64,000 bases of DNA from Amycolatopsis anabasis (GTDB lineage Bacteria > Actinomycetota > Actinomycetes > Mycobacteriales > Pseudonocardiaceae), in assembly GCF_009765355.1 (NCBI RefSeq), contig NZ_VTHK01000009.1, positions 62,001 to 126,000 on the forward strand. Direction: 5' to 3'. A model generated the notes under the pieces. It was given only the letters and a program-made list of their open reading frames with translations, was not told the DNA's origin and ran no database searches. A program made the position numbers and the translations under genes. Positions within the stretch are counted from its first letter, which is position 1. Every line of letters starts with the position of its first letter. This document shows, piece after piece, positions 9,416 to 17,118 of the stretch.

Positions 9416-10381
9416 TCACTGGGCTTCGGCCAGCAGGGCTTGGCCCAGGGGAGTGATGGAATGCAGCACGGACTGGCCGTTCTGGCGGCTGCTGACCAGG
9501 CCGGCGGCGCGCAGGGTCGCCGCCTGCTGGCTCGCGGTGGGCAGGCTGGTGTCCGTCCGCCCGGCCACTTCGCTGGTCGTGCACGGGCTTTCGCCGATGG
9601 CTTCGAGGGTGCTGGCCCGGGTGCGGCCGAGCAGGGCAGCCAGCGGCCGGCGCCCGCCGTCCTCCGCGGACCAGCCCGCGCGGTGCTGGATCGGATAGAC
9701 CAGGGTCGGCTCGAACTCGTCGTCGAAGAAGGTCGTCGGCATGCCCCAGCAGAAGAACGACGGCACCAGTTGCAGGCCGCGCCCGTTCAGGTGCAGCTCG
9801 TGGTCCACCGGGTAGCCCAGTTCCAGCACGGGATAGCTCCAGCGGACCGTGGGGTGCAGCTCCCCGAGCAGGCGCTCGAAGCCGTGGTCCGCCATCAGCT
9901 TCGCCTGCCTCGCGCGTTCGGAATCGACGCGGCCGCGCACGCGCGGCCAGTACGGCGCGATGCAGGCCGCGAAGTAGCGGTCGATCGCGTCGGCGAGGTG
10001 CGCCAGCACCTCGGTGCGCCCTTCGGCCAGGTCGGCCGTCCACGACGGAAGCCGCCGGTCACCGGCGAGGACGGACAGATCGGTGCGCAGCCGCCGTTTC
10101 GGCGTGTGCCGCAACTCGTCCAGGCCCTCGGCCAGGGACCCTTCCCGCCCCACCGGGGTGAGGAAGTCGGCCGCGTAACCGGCCGGTGGCACGAGGTCGG
10201 TGAGCAGCCCGGTGCTCGCCGGCACCCGCGCGGCCACCGATCTTCGCCACTCCGCGAAGACGACGTCACCCTGCCGGTTGCGCAGGCGGTACAGGCTGAG
10301 CAGCATCTCCCACATCGGATGCGGGGCGCTGCTGATCTTCGTTCTGGCCAGGTCTTCGGGGGTGAAGTGGATTCTCAGCAC
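9416..10381 (-). CDS. ArsR-like winged-helix transcriptional regulator (DUF5937 type)
   Basis: A 321-aa protein opening VLRIHFTPEDLARTKIS, the standard N-terminus of a large actinobacterial ArsR-like family. The winged helix is at the C-terminus (about 225-310; RASTLEAIGESPCTTSEVAGRT and SQQAATLRAAGLVSSRQNGQSVLH). The GTG at 10381 is chosen because the family begins VLRIHF and a GGGAG site sits 8-12 nt upstream; longer in-frame starts at up to 10507 add a non-family peptide. The target is unknown. It is divergent from the NlpC-like gene with a 278-bp spacer. Confidence 0.8.
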   Translation of the reverse strand: MLRIHFTPEDLARTKISSAPHPMWEMLLSLYRLRNRQGDVVFAEWRRSVAARVPASTGLLTDLVPPAGYAADFLTPVGREGSLAEGLDELRHTPKRRLRTDLSVLAGDRRLPSWTADLAEGRTEVLAHLADAIDRYFAACIAPYWPRVRGRVDSERARQAKLMADHGFERLLGELHPTVRWSYPVLELGYPVDHELHLNGRGLQLVPSFFCWGMPTTFFDDEFEPTLVYPIQHRAGWSAEDGGRRPLAALLGRTRASTLEAIGESPCTTSEVAGRTDTSLPTASQQAATLRAAGLVSSRQNGQSVLHSITPLGQALLAEAQ

Positions 10382-10659
10382 TGGGGCTCCCGGGGTCGGG
10401 CGACGAGTCGGTGGTCGGACGAGCACGCGGGCAGGCGGAGCGCGCGACATAATGTCCCCCAGCGCACTCCGAACTGCCAGAAAACGAGGAATCCGATGGG
10501 TTCGCACCCGATTCTAGAGTGTTCCGGATTTCCGTGAACTGGAGTCGGCGTTTTTTCCTACCAACATTTTCCCAAACACCCGCCCCCGCAGGACAGGGGT
10601 GGGACGCGTTTTCCCCAGTTTCCGGGCAGCGCCCGGATCCGATGCGGTAAGGATTGCTC

Positions 10660-11658
10660 ATGCGCACCAGAGTCGCCGGCGTTGTCGCCGTTTTCACGGT
10701 CCTCTGCGGACTTTTCCTGGCCGGCGGCCCGACGGCCGCCGCGCGGCCGGATCCCGGTGCCGCCGGCCACCCGGCGGCGGATCTGAAGCTGACCCGGGAC
10801 GACATCCTGACCCGCGCGCGGAGCTGGCTGGACGAGCGGGTGCCCTACAGCCAGTCGGCTTCGCACACCAACCGGTACGGCACCTACCGCCAGGACTGCT
10901 CGGGTTACGTGTCGATGGCCTGGGGGCTGAAGACCGGGCGCTGGACCGGCAACATCATGGAGGTCGCCACCCGCATCGACAAGAGGGACCTGCTACCGGG
11001 CGATGGCCTGTGGGTGCACAACAGCAGCCACCAGCACATGGCGCTGTTCCTCCGGTGGGCCGACACCGCGAAGACGCGGGCGGTGGTGTGGGAGGAGTAC
11101 CGGACCGGGACGGTCGCCTCGGAACGCACCTGGTCCGCGGAGCGGACGGCGGGGTTCGCCGCGATCCGTTACCGGAACGTCCTCGAGGGGGACGCGAAGA
11201 CCTGTGCCGCGGTCAACCTGAGCCACTCGCGTTACCCGCTGATCGCCCCCGGTGCGACGGGTGAGCTGGTCAAGGCCGCCCAGTGCCTCCTCACCGCCGC
11301 CGGATTCGGCACCGGCGCGGAAGGGCCCACCGGTGCCTTCGACGAAACGACGGCGAGCGCGGCCCGGCAGTTCCAGGCGAAGGCCGGACTGGAACCCACC
11401 GGAACGGTCGACGCGCACACCTGGACCGCGCTGCTGGCCCGCGGGGCCACGCCCCAGGTGCGGGAGGGCGCCTCCGGCGACGCGGTGCTGCGCCTGCAAC
11501 GCGCCCTGAACGCGGCACTCGAGGCCGACCTGGACGCCGACGGCAAGTTCGGTCCGAAGACGACGGCCGCGGTGAAGCAGTACCAGGGCGCCCGCGGCCT
11601 GGACGCGGACGGCATCGTCGGCGCCAACACCTGGGCCGCCCTGCAGGCCGGTAAGTAG
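10660..11658 (+). CDS. Secreted NlpC/P60-like cell-wall peptidase with two peptidoglycan-binding domains
   Basis: A 332-aa protein with a signal peptide (about 1-28). A papain-fold NlpC-like domain (about 45-175) shows the nucleophile block YRQDCSGYVS and a His block SSHQHMALFL. Two peptidoglycan-binding domains follow (about 195-262 and 270-332) and end in DGIVGANTWAALQAGK. The last domain closely resembles that of the DUF1906 protein at 3351-5084, so the C-terminal pair is shared between them. ATG 10660 is preferred to TTG 10654 because AAGGA lies 6 nt upstream of it. Confidence 0.8.
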   Translation: MRTRVAGVVAVFTVLCGLFLAGGPTAAARPDPGAAGHPAADLKLTRDDILTRARSWLDERVPYSQSASHTNRYGTYRQDCSGYVSMAWGLKTGRWTGNIMEVATRIDKRDLLPGDGLWVHNSSHQHMALFLRWADTAKTRAVVWEEYRTGTVASERTWSAERTAGFAAIRYRNVLEGDAKTCAAVNLSHSRYPLIAPGATGELVKAAQCLLTAAGFGTGAEGPTGAFDETTASAARQFQAKAGLEPTGTVDAHTWTALLARGATPQVREGASGDAVLRLQRALNAALEADLDADGKFGPKTTAAVKQYQGARGLDADGIVGANTWAALQAGK

Positions 11659-11662
11659 GACC

Positions 11663-11872
11663 CTAGCGCGAGCCGAGTTCGTAGCCCGCTTCCTCGACCG
11701 CCGCGCGCACCTCGGCGAGGCGCAGGTCCCGGTCGCTGGTCACCGTGACCGTGCCGTTCTCGACGTCCACCGCCACGGCGGTGACGCCGGTGACGCGTTC
11801 GATCTCCTCGGTGACGAATTCCGCGCAGTGCCCGCAGGCCATCCCGCTGACGGAGTAGGAACTCTCGGTCAT
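11663..11872 (-). CDS. Heavy-metal-associated (HMA) copper chaperone-like protein
   Basis: A 69-aa single HMA domain with the metal-binding loop GMACGHC (Cys13 and Cys16) and the usual ferredoxin-like pattern up to VRAAVEEAGYEL. Proteins of this size (CopZ type) carry Cu(I) to copper ATPases or regulators. The start ATG at 11872 has GAGGTG upstream. No copper ATPase is next to it, so its partner is elsewhere. The upstream side faces a TetR remnant. Confidence 0.85.
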   Translation of the reverse strand: MTESSYSVSGMACGHCAEFVTEEIERVTGVTAVAVDVENGTVTVTSDRDLRLAEVRAAVEEAGYELGSR

Positions 11873-11881
11873 CCGGACACC

Positions 11882-12055
11882 TCGGGCGGGTCCGAATTCG
11901 ACGACCGGCTTTCCGCGGACTGGCTGGTCGCGGTCACCGTCAAACTCGGCCACGCCGCCAGCGAGGAGGTGGACGCCGGCCGGATGTCCGGAAAGCAGGC
12001 GACCCGGGCGCTGCACACCAGCCTGCTCCGCGTGTTCGGCGCGACCACGCCCTGA
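11882..12055 (+). pseudogene. Remnant of a TetR/AcrR regulator C-terminus
   Basis: The frame reads EFDDRLSADWLVAVTVKLGHAASEEVDAGRM and then ATRALHTSLLRVFGA. This resembles the last helices of TetR-family regulators, where a tryptophan-led helix is followed by HAAAEEVAAGR and a closing LRRTLL. There is no DNA-binding part upstream; the 5' side runs into the divergent HMA gene. I read it as a truncated gene. The call rests on family memory and the piece is short. Confidence 0.45.
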
Positions 12056-12062
12056 AGTCGCC

Positions 12063-12812
12063 TCAGCCCGCGGCGGCCGGGTAGCCGGGGTCGGCCGGAT
12101 ACGCGTCGGGCACCCGGCCCTTCGGCTCCTCCCAGTCCTCCTGGCGGCCCAGGGCGGTGAGGTCGAGGAGGGTGTAGGCGTTCATCATCACCTCGACGCC
12201 CCGCCCGAACGTCGAATAGGTGTGGAAGACCTGGTCGCCGTCGCGCAGGAAGCAGCTGACGCCGGGCTGTTCGCCGACGTATTCGGTGATCCACGTCAGG
12301 CCCGCGGCGGCCAGCTCGTCGGCGTTCCGGAAGTTGTAGCTGACCGGCGCCACGGCCGGATCGAGCGTGACGTGGAAGTCGTAGTTGAAGTCGCTGCCGT
12401 GGGAGGAGTACCAGGGAAAGGTCCATCCCTTCGCCGCTCGCACGGCCCGCAACTTCGGGTACGGCGCGCGCGACACGGCGGCGAACGCGGTGTCGCGCTT
12501 GCCCAGGTGCTCGAGCACGCCGCCGCTCAGATCATCGGCCATGGCGGTACAGCTCGGGCAGCCCTCGTCCCACGACGGGTCGAACATGAAGTGCTGGAGG
12601 ACCAGCTGCCGGTGGCCGTCGAACAGGTCGAGCAAGCCGACCTCGCCGTCCGGCCCGGTGAACCGGTAGTCCTTGTCGATCCGCACCATCGGCAACCGCC
12701 GCCGGTCCGCGCTGAGCGCGTCGCGGGCGCGGGTGAACTCCTTCTCGCGGCGCAGCAACTCCTTGCGTGCGGCCAGCCACTCGTCGGGTGAGACGACCTG
12801 CGGAAGATTCAT
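12063..12812 (-). CDS. DUF899 thioredoxin-like protein
   Basis: A 249-aa protein matching DUF899: MNLPQVVSPDEWLAARKELLRREKEFTRARDALSADRRRLP, then LVLQHFMFDPSWDEGCPSCTAMAD with a CPSC pair, and FNYDFHVTL. The fold is thioredoxin-like; the substrate is unknown. The gene is divergent from an HxlR regulator, with two matching palindromes in the 87-bp spacer. It is therefore probably the regulator's target and part of a stress or electrophile response. ATG at 12812 has GGAGGCTCCG upstream. Confidence 0.85.
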   Translation of the reverse strand: MNLPQVVSPDEWLAARKELLRREKEFTRARDALSADRRRLPMVRIDKDYRFTGPDGEVGLLDLFDGHRQLVLQHFMFDPSWDEGCPSCTAMADDLSGGVLEHLGKRDTAFAAVSRAPYPKLRAVRAAKGWTFPWYSSHGSDFNYDFHVTLDPAVAPVSYNFRNADELAAAGLTWITEYVGEQPGVSCFLRDGDQVFHTYSTFGRGVEVMMNAYTLLDLTALGRQEDWEEPKGRVPDAYPADPGYPAAAG

Positions 12813-12828
12813 CGGAGCCTCCTCTTGG

Positions 12829-12876
12829 ACTTGCGTGATGCAAGTACGCTACCGTGCGTGACTTGCATCACGCAAG
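12829..12876. promoter_or_regulatory. Paired operator for the HxlR regulator
   Basis: Two copies of one palindrome lie between the DUF899 and HxlR starts: ACTTGC-GTGAT-GCAAGT at 12829-12845 and ACTTGC-ATCAC-GCAAG at 12861-12876. The second is the reverse complement of the first, and the centres are 32 bp apart (about three helical turns). This is a typical layout for an HxlR dimer pair controlling both divergent genes. Confidence 0.75.
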
Positions 12877-12899
12877 CTCGGATTGGCTATCATCGGTCT

Positions 12900-13391
12900 G
12901 TGCTGGGTCGCAGGTACGAACGCCAGAACTGTTCCGCGGCGCGCGCCCTCGAGCTGGTGGGCGAGCGCTGGAGCCTGCTGATCATCCGCAACGCGGTCTT
13001 CGCCGGGATGACGCGCTTCTCGGAGTTCGAGCGCCGGCTCGGCATCGCGCCGAACATCCTCGCCAAGCGCTTGGACGGTTTCGTGTCCGACGGGCTGATG
13101 GAATCCCGGCCCGCGGGCGATGCCGCCGGCGCCCGCGAATACGTCCTCACGCAGAAGGGGCGCGAGCTCGGGCTGGTGGTCATGGCGCTGACCGAATGGG
13201 GTGACCGGTGGGCCGCGCCGCAGGGGCCGCCGATCCTCTTCGAGCACGAGGCGTGCGGTGGCTCGGTGCACCTGTCGACCAGTTGTGACGAGTGCGGGCA
13301 GGCACCGGCCGTGGCGGAGATCGTCGCGGTGCCCGGCCCCGGCGCACGTCCCGAAGACCGGCAGCGCCTCGCCAACCGGCCCGGCCGATGA
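12900..13391 (+). CDS. HxlR-family transcriptional regulator
   Basis: A 163-aa winged-helix regulator with the HxlR signature: NCSAARALELVGERWSLLIIRNAVFAGMTRFSEF, then GIAPNILAKRLDGFVSDGLM. The C-terminal CDECG block could bind metal or sense redox. An upstream in-frame ATG at 12825 would make the protein cross both operators. GTG at 12900 is therefore the better start; it has no clear ribosome site, so the mRNA may be leaderless. It likely represses itself and the divergent DUF899 gene. Confidence 0.85.
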   Translation: MLGRRYERQNCSAARALELVGERWSLLIIRNAVFAGMTRFSEFERRLGIAPNILAKRLDGFVSDGLMESRPAGDAAGAREYVLTQKGRELGLVVMALTEWGDRWAAPQGPPILFEHEACGGSVHLSTSCDECGQAPAVAEIVAVPGPGARPEDRQRLANRPGR

Positions 13392-13397
13392 CCAGTC

Positions 13398-14489
13398 TCA
13401 CGGCTGCTTCCCATGCAGTTCGTAGATGATGGTTTTGCTCGGGGTGAGGGTGCGGCAGGCGAGGAACTCCTCGCCCTGGTGCGGCACGGTCCGGCAGATC
13501 GACTGGTACTCCCCGGGCACGGGGACGTCGCGCGCCACCGAGTTGTAGAAGACGAACCAGTCCGGCTGGCCGCTGAAGACCGGGAAGCTGTTGTGGGACA
13601 GCGTGCCGTCCGGCTCGGTGGTGTCCTCGCTCAGCTGGTACTCGTCGCGGCCCAGGACCTTCCGGTCGAAGACGGTGACGGTCTGCGGCTTGGTGACGGC
13701 CAGTGGCTCCGGCACCGTGGTGAATTCGGTCTGCCCCGGGTCGAACGGGTAGACGGCGAGCCGCGGCCAGGCCGTGTGCGGCTCCCAGTTCGTGACGTTC
13801 AGCCGCGGAAAGGTCGTCCGGCTCCACTGGTCGCGGAACACGTTCAGCACCTCCGCGTCCGTCGGACGCGCGCCCGGATCGGTGCCCTGCTCGATGTTGA
13901 CCTGGTAGTTGATACCGCGGTCCGGCCGGATGACCCGGCACAGCAGGAACTCCGCACCGGCCTTGCGCAAGGTCCGGCAGGTGTGTTCGAACTCGCCCGG
14001 CAGGGGCGGATGGGCGACGGTGTTGTAGAAGGTGAACGACGCCCGGGTGCCGAGGAACGTCGGGAACCGGTTGACCGCGTGCGTTCCGTCCTCCAGCACG
14101 ATGTCCTGGACGATCTGGTGCTCCACCTCGCGCCGGGGCGGCGGCGCCGAGTCGGTGTCGTTGATCGTCCGCTGGACCAGGTCGTAGGTGAGGCGCCTGG
14201 TGAGCTGCTGCGGTTTCGGCTTCGCGTTGGTCTCGTCGGTTCCGGGGTCGAATCCGAACTGGGATCGTCTGGTGAAGCTGGAGCCGGGCAGCCATCCGAC
14301 GACGCCGGTGCCCGGGAAGGCGGTCTGGCCCCACTGATCGCGGAAGGCGGCCATGACCTTCGCTATCGGCGGGCGTTGCGTGGCCTGGATTTCGTGGTGC
14401 TGTGCGATGGCCGTGCTCGCGCTTGCCGGGGGTGAAAGCAGTCCGAGGGAAAACGCGCTGGCTGCGGTCAAAGCGATGGCGATTCGCAT
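13398..14489 (-). CDS. Secreted protein of unknown function with two tandem homologous halves
   Basis: A 363-aa protein with a signal peptide (about 1-24, ending ASAS). Two halves align: VMAAFRDQWGQTAFPG with VLNVFRDQWSRTTFPR, and the later FTFYNTVAHPPLPGEFEHTCRTL with a matching block in the second half (FVFYNSVARDVPVPGEYQSICRT). Each half has FLLCR or FLACRT near its end, giving conserved Cys pairs. I do not recognise the fold. ATG 14489 has GCGGGAG upstream; the longer frame to 14507 has none. Confidence 0.7.
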   Translation of the reverse strand: MRIAIALTAASAFSLGLLSPPASASTAIAQHHEIQATQRPPIAKVMAAFRDQWGQTAFPGTGVVGWLPGSSFTRRSQFGFDPGTDETNAKPKPQQLTRRLTYDLVQRTINDTDSAPPPRREVEHQIVQDIVLEDGTHAVNRFPTFLGTRASFTFYNTVAHPPLPGEFEHTCRTLRKAGAEFLLCRVIRPDRGINYQVNIEQGTDPGARPTDAEVLNVFRDQWSRTTFPRLNVTNWEPHTAWPRLAVYPFDPGQTEFTTVPEPLAVTKPQTVTVFDRKVLGRDEYQLSEDTTEPDGTLSHNSFPVFSGQPDWFVFYNSVARDVPVPGEYQSICRTVPHQGEEFLACRTLTPSKTIIYELHGKQP

Positions 14490-14510
14490 GATTGCTCCCG
14501 CTGACACGAA

Positions 14511-14786
14511 CTAATGATGGTGAAATGGGGTCAGTTCCTGGCGGTGGACGAGCACGTCGAACCACTGCGCCAGGCGGCCGCCCGCCAGGTACGAGCCGGG
14601 GCGGTGCGGCAGGCCGCGGGTCTTGAGGGGAGCCGCCAGCCAGCGCCGCACCGGGGGCGGGGCGGTGCCGCGCAGATCCAGGGAGAACTGGTCGAGGGCG
14701 ACCTCGCCGAGGGATTGCTCGAACCAGTCGGCCGAGGGGCGCGGCATGGCGACGGTTTGCCCGGGGCCGCGTTCTGCCTGAGCCAA
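14511..14786 (-). pseudogene. C-terminal remnant of an erythromycin-esterase-family gene
   Basis: The frame reads LDLRGTAPPPVRRWL, then AGGRLAQWFDVLVHRQELTPF. This matches the end of EreA-type esterases (LDLR, the RxWL block, GGSLAEWFDVVVHxxEiTP). The rest of the gene, including the catalytic His and Glu residues, is absent. The 5' side leads into a repeat element that starts about 120 bp away. Truncation by rearrangement at the repeat is a plausible inference. Confidence 0.6.
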
Positions 14787-14907
14787 CCGATCACCGCTTG
14801 CGGCATCGGAGAAAGGTAACCGCCCGGTCTTGCGGAAATCCTGCGGCGCGCTTGAAGTTGATCATGAAGTCGACCGGGTACGAGCGATGTCCACTGAGGT
14901 TTTCCCG

Positions 14908-15228
14908 GTGTGCGGCTTCGCGCTGTGCTCGTCCCGCCGTTGCGAATTGCACACTCAGGCACGCGAGTTACACGTTCAGGCACGCGAGTTACACGTTCAG
15001 GCACGCCAGTTACACGTTCGGGCAAGCGAGTTGCACACTCGGGCAGCCGAGTTGTCCGTGTGGGACCCCTTAGGGCGCATTCGGGCTGCCGGAGGTGGGG
15101 CGCGGTACCCGGCGGGTTCCCGATCGCGGCGGGCGCCGGAAGCCGACCGATGTCGCGGGGTGGTCCCGAGTGTGTATTTCGCTTGCCCGAGTGTGTAGTT
15201 CACTTGCCTGAGTGTGGAACTCGGCGAA
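14908..15228. repeat. Composite 21-bp repeat element, copy 2 (head plus A arms)
   Basis: A 25-bp head (14908-14932, GTGTGCGGCTTCGCGCTGTG...) is followed by five 21-bp A units (14941-15046) and a partial unit. A core to about 15164 closely matches copy 1 (shared GCGCATTCGGGCTGCCGG and GGTACCCGGCGGGTTCCCGA). Three inverted A units follow (15165-15228). B units are missing here. The rest of the space up to the ATPase start at 15418 shows nothing I can name. Confidence 0.85.
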
Positions 15229-15417
15229 CTGAGAAACCTCGATGCGGGATTCGGTGCGCGCGGGAAGACGGGGTTCCCCACGCCGCATCGGGTCTCCGAG
15301 CAGCTCTCGAGAAGCCCTGCTGAGAAAGCCTCGCTGTGGCAGCAAGGTGCCGATCTCCGCCGGGGGCTCCACGGCGAACCCACACTGGGCGGGACACCAC
15401 GGAACTGCGGAGGAAGC

Positions 15418-17115
15418 GTGCGGGTTAGTACGAAGGCGGAGGTCACCCGGATCTCCGAGGCGGTGGCGCATTCGGTATTCACGCAGAGCAACCTGCTCTG
15501 GATGGTGGAACGCGAGGTCCGCGCCCGGCTCCCGGTGACCATCAACCAGTACGCCCAGTCGATGCTGCCCAACCTGGCCCAGCTCGCGGTCGCCGAGGCC
15601 ACCCCGGACCTGGCCGCGGCGCAGGCCGCGGTCGAGGGGAAAGCCCGGGAGAGGTTGGAGGCCCGCCTGCCCGAGCTGATCAACCGCACCGCGGACGGAC
15701 TGCTGCCGGGTCTGGCCAAGGGCGCGGTGCGGGACGCGACACCGGAGGTGCGCGAGGAACTGGTCGCCACCGCGACCTCGGAAGTGACCGGCCTCCTGCG
15801 CGACCGGGCGGGGGCCGTGCTGGCGGATGTGGTGCGCCAGGCGACCGGCGAGGTGCGCGCCGCGGTCGCCGGCAGCCTGGAACGGCAATCCGAGGAGGTG
15901 ATCTCCGAGCTGGCCCGCGCCGCGGTCGCCCGGGCCACCCCGGACCGCGCCCAGCTGCGCGACGAGCTGGTGCGCGCCGGGACCGCCACGATGATCGAGA
16001 TGGTGCGCAGGGCGGTCGAGACGGCGGCGCCGGAGGCGGTGCGGGATGCCGCCGAAGAGGTCCGCGGCTCCCTGGCCGACGCCGTGGCGCGGACGGCGGG
16101 GGAGGTGCTGCCGGAACTCGCCCGCGAGGCGGTGGCCAGGGTGACTCCGGATCCGCGACCGCTGTACGACGAGCTGACCGAGAAAGCCACGGTCACGGTG
16201 ATCGACACGGCCCGCGAGGTGACCCTCAAAGCCGTTCCGGACCTGGTCAGCACGGTGTCCGGAGAAGCGCTGAACTCCGTGCGCGACGCGGTGCGCGAAG
16301 AGGCGGAGAAAGCGTTCGCGCAGTACGGGCCGAACGTGGTCACCGTGGTGCTCCCGCAGGGCGGGAAGGTGGAACTGGGCGCGGACACGCACGCGGTGCT
16401 GCCGGAGTTGCTGGTGGCCCTGCACGCGCGCTGCCACGTGCTGCTGGTCGGCCCCGCGGGCACCGGGAAGTCGATGCTGGCCAAGCACGCGGCGAAGGCG
16501 CTGGGCTTGGAGTTCCAGGCGCTGTCCCTGGGGCCCACCACACCGATGAGCAAGGTGTTCGGCTACTACGACGCGCACGGCAACTACCACGACACCCCGT
16601 TCCGCCGCGCGTTCGAACACGGCGGCGTGATGCTGCTGGACGAGTTGGACAACGGCCACCCCGGGCTGCTCGCCGAGCTGAACCAGGCGCTCGCGCTGGG
16701 CACCTGCGCGTTCGCGGACCGCATGGTGGACGCGCACGAGGACTTCCGGTTGGTGGCCACCGGAAACACCTACGGCACGGGCGGCGACCGGCAGTACGTC
16801 GGCCGGCAGACGCTGGATTCCGCCACACTGGACCGGTTCGTGGTGATCGACGTGCCGATCGACGAGGGCCTCGAGGAGCGGATCGCGCTGCGGCACGCCC
16901 CTTCGCACCCGGACGCGGTGCGGGAACTCCTCGCCGAGGTCCGGGATTTGCGCAAGCAGGCGGAAGACAAGAAGCTACCGGTGATCTTCTCGCCGCGGGC
17001 CAGCATCGATGGCGCCAAACTGCTGGAGGCGGGCGCCACGGTGGACCAGATCGTGCAGTGGCGGGTGGTGCGCGGCCTCTCCGACGCGCACCGCAAGGCA
17101 CTCGGCCTGGACTGA
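15418..17115 (+). CDS. AAA ATPase (MoxR/dynein-like AAA_5) with N-terminal helical repeats
   Basis: A 565-aa protein. Residues 1-300 are almost all helical and carry a repeated block of the form LPELAREAVARATPD at 50-64, 96-110, 162-176 and 231-245, with weaker copies near 138 and 195. The AAA domain follows: Walker A GPAGTGKS (345-352), Walker B VMLLDELDN, sensor VATGNTYG and an arginine-finger region LDRFVVID. GTG 15418 has GGAGGAAG upstream; the longer open frame to 15214 reads through repeat DNA. It is 3 nt upstream of the DUF7192-like gene, a MoxR-type ATPase plus partner arrangement. The substrate is unknown. Confidence 0.8.
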   Translation: MRVSTKAEVTRISEAVAHSVFTQSNLLWMVEREVRARLPVTINQYAQSMLPNLAQLAVAEATPDLAAAQAAVEGKARERLEARLPELINRTADGLLPGLAKGAVRDATPEVREELVATATSEVTGLLRDRAGAVLADVVRQATGEVRAAVAGSLERQSEEVISELARAAVARATPDRAQLRDELVRAGTATMIEMVRRAVETAAPEAVRDAAEEVRGSLADAVARTAGEVLPELAREAVARVTPDPRPLYDELTEKATVTVIDTAREVTLKAVPDLVSTVSGEALNSVRDAVREEAEKAFAQYGPNVVTVVLPQGGKVELGADTHAVLPELLVALHARCHVLLVGPAGTGKSMLAKHAAKALGLEFQALSLGPTTPMSKVFGYYDAHGNYHDTPFRRAFEHGGVMLLDELDNGHPGLLAELNQALALGTCAFADRMVDAHEDFRLVATGNTYGTGGDRQYVGRQTLDSATLDRFVVIDVPIDEGLEERIALRHAPSHPDAVRELLAEVRDLRKQAEDKKLPVIFSPRASIDGAKLLEAGATVDQIVQWRVVRGLSDAHRKALGLD

Positions 17116-17118
17116 CCC

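Noticed and set aside
14941..15046. CRISPR-like spaced repeats
   Set aside because: The 21-bp units are directly joined with no unique spacers, and no cas genes are present.
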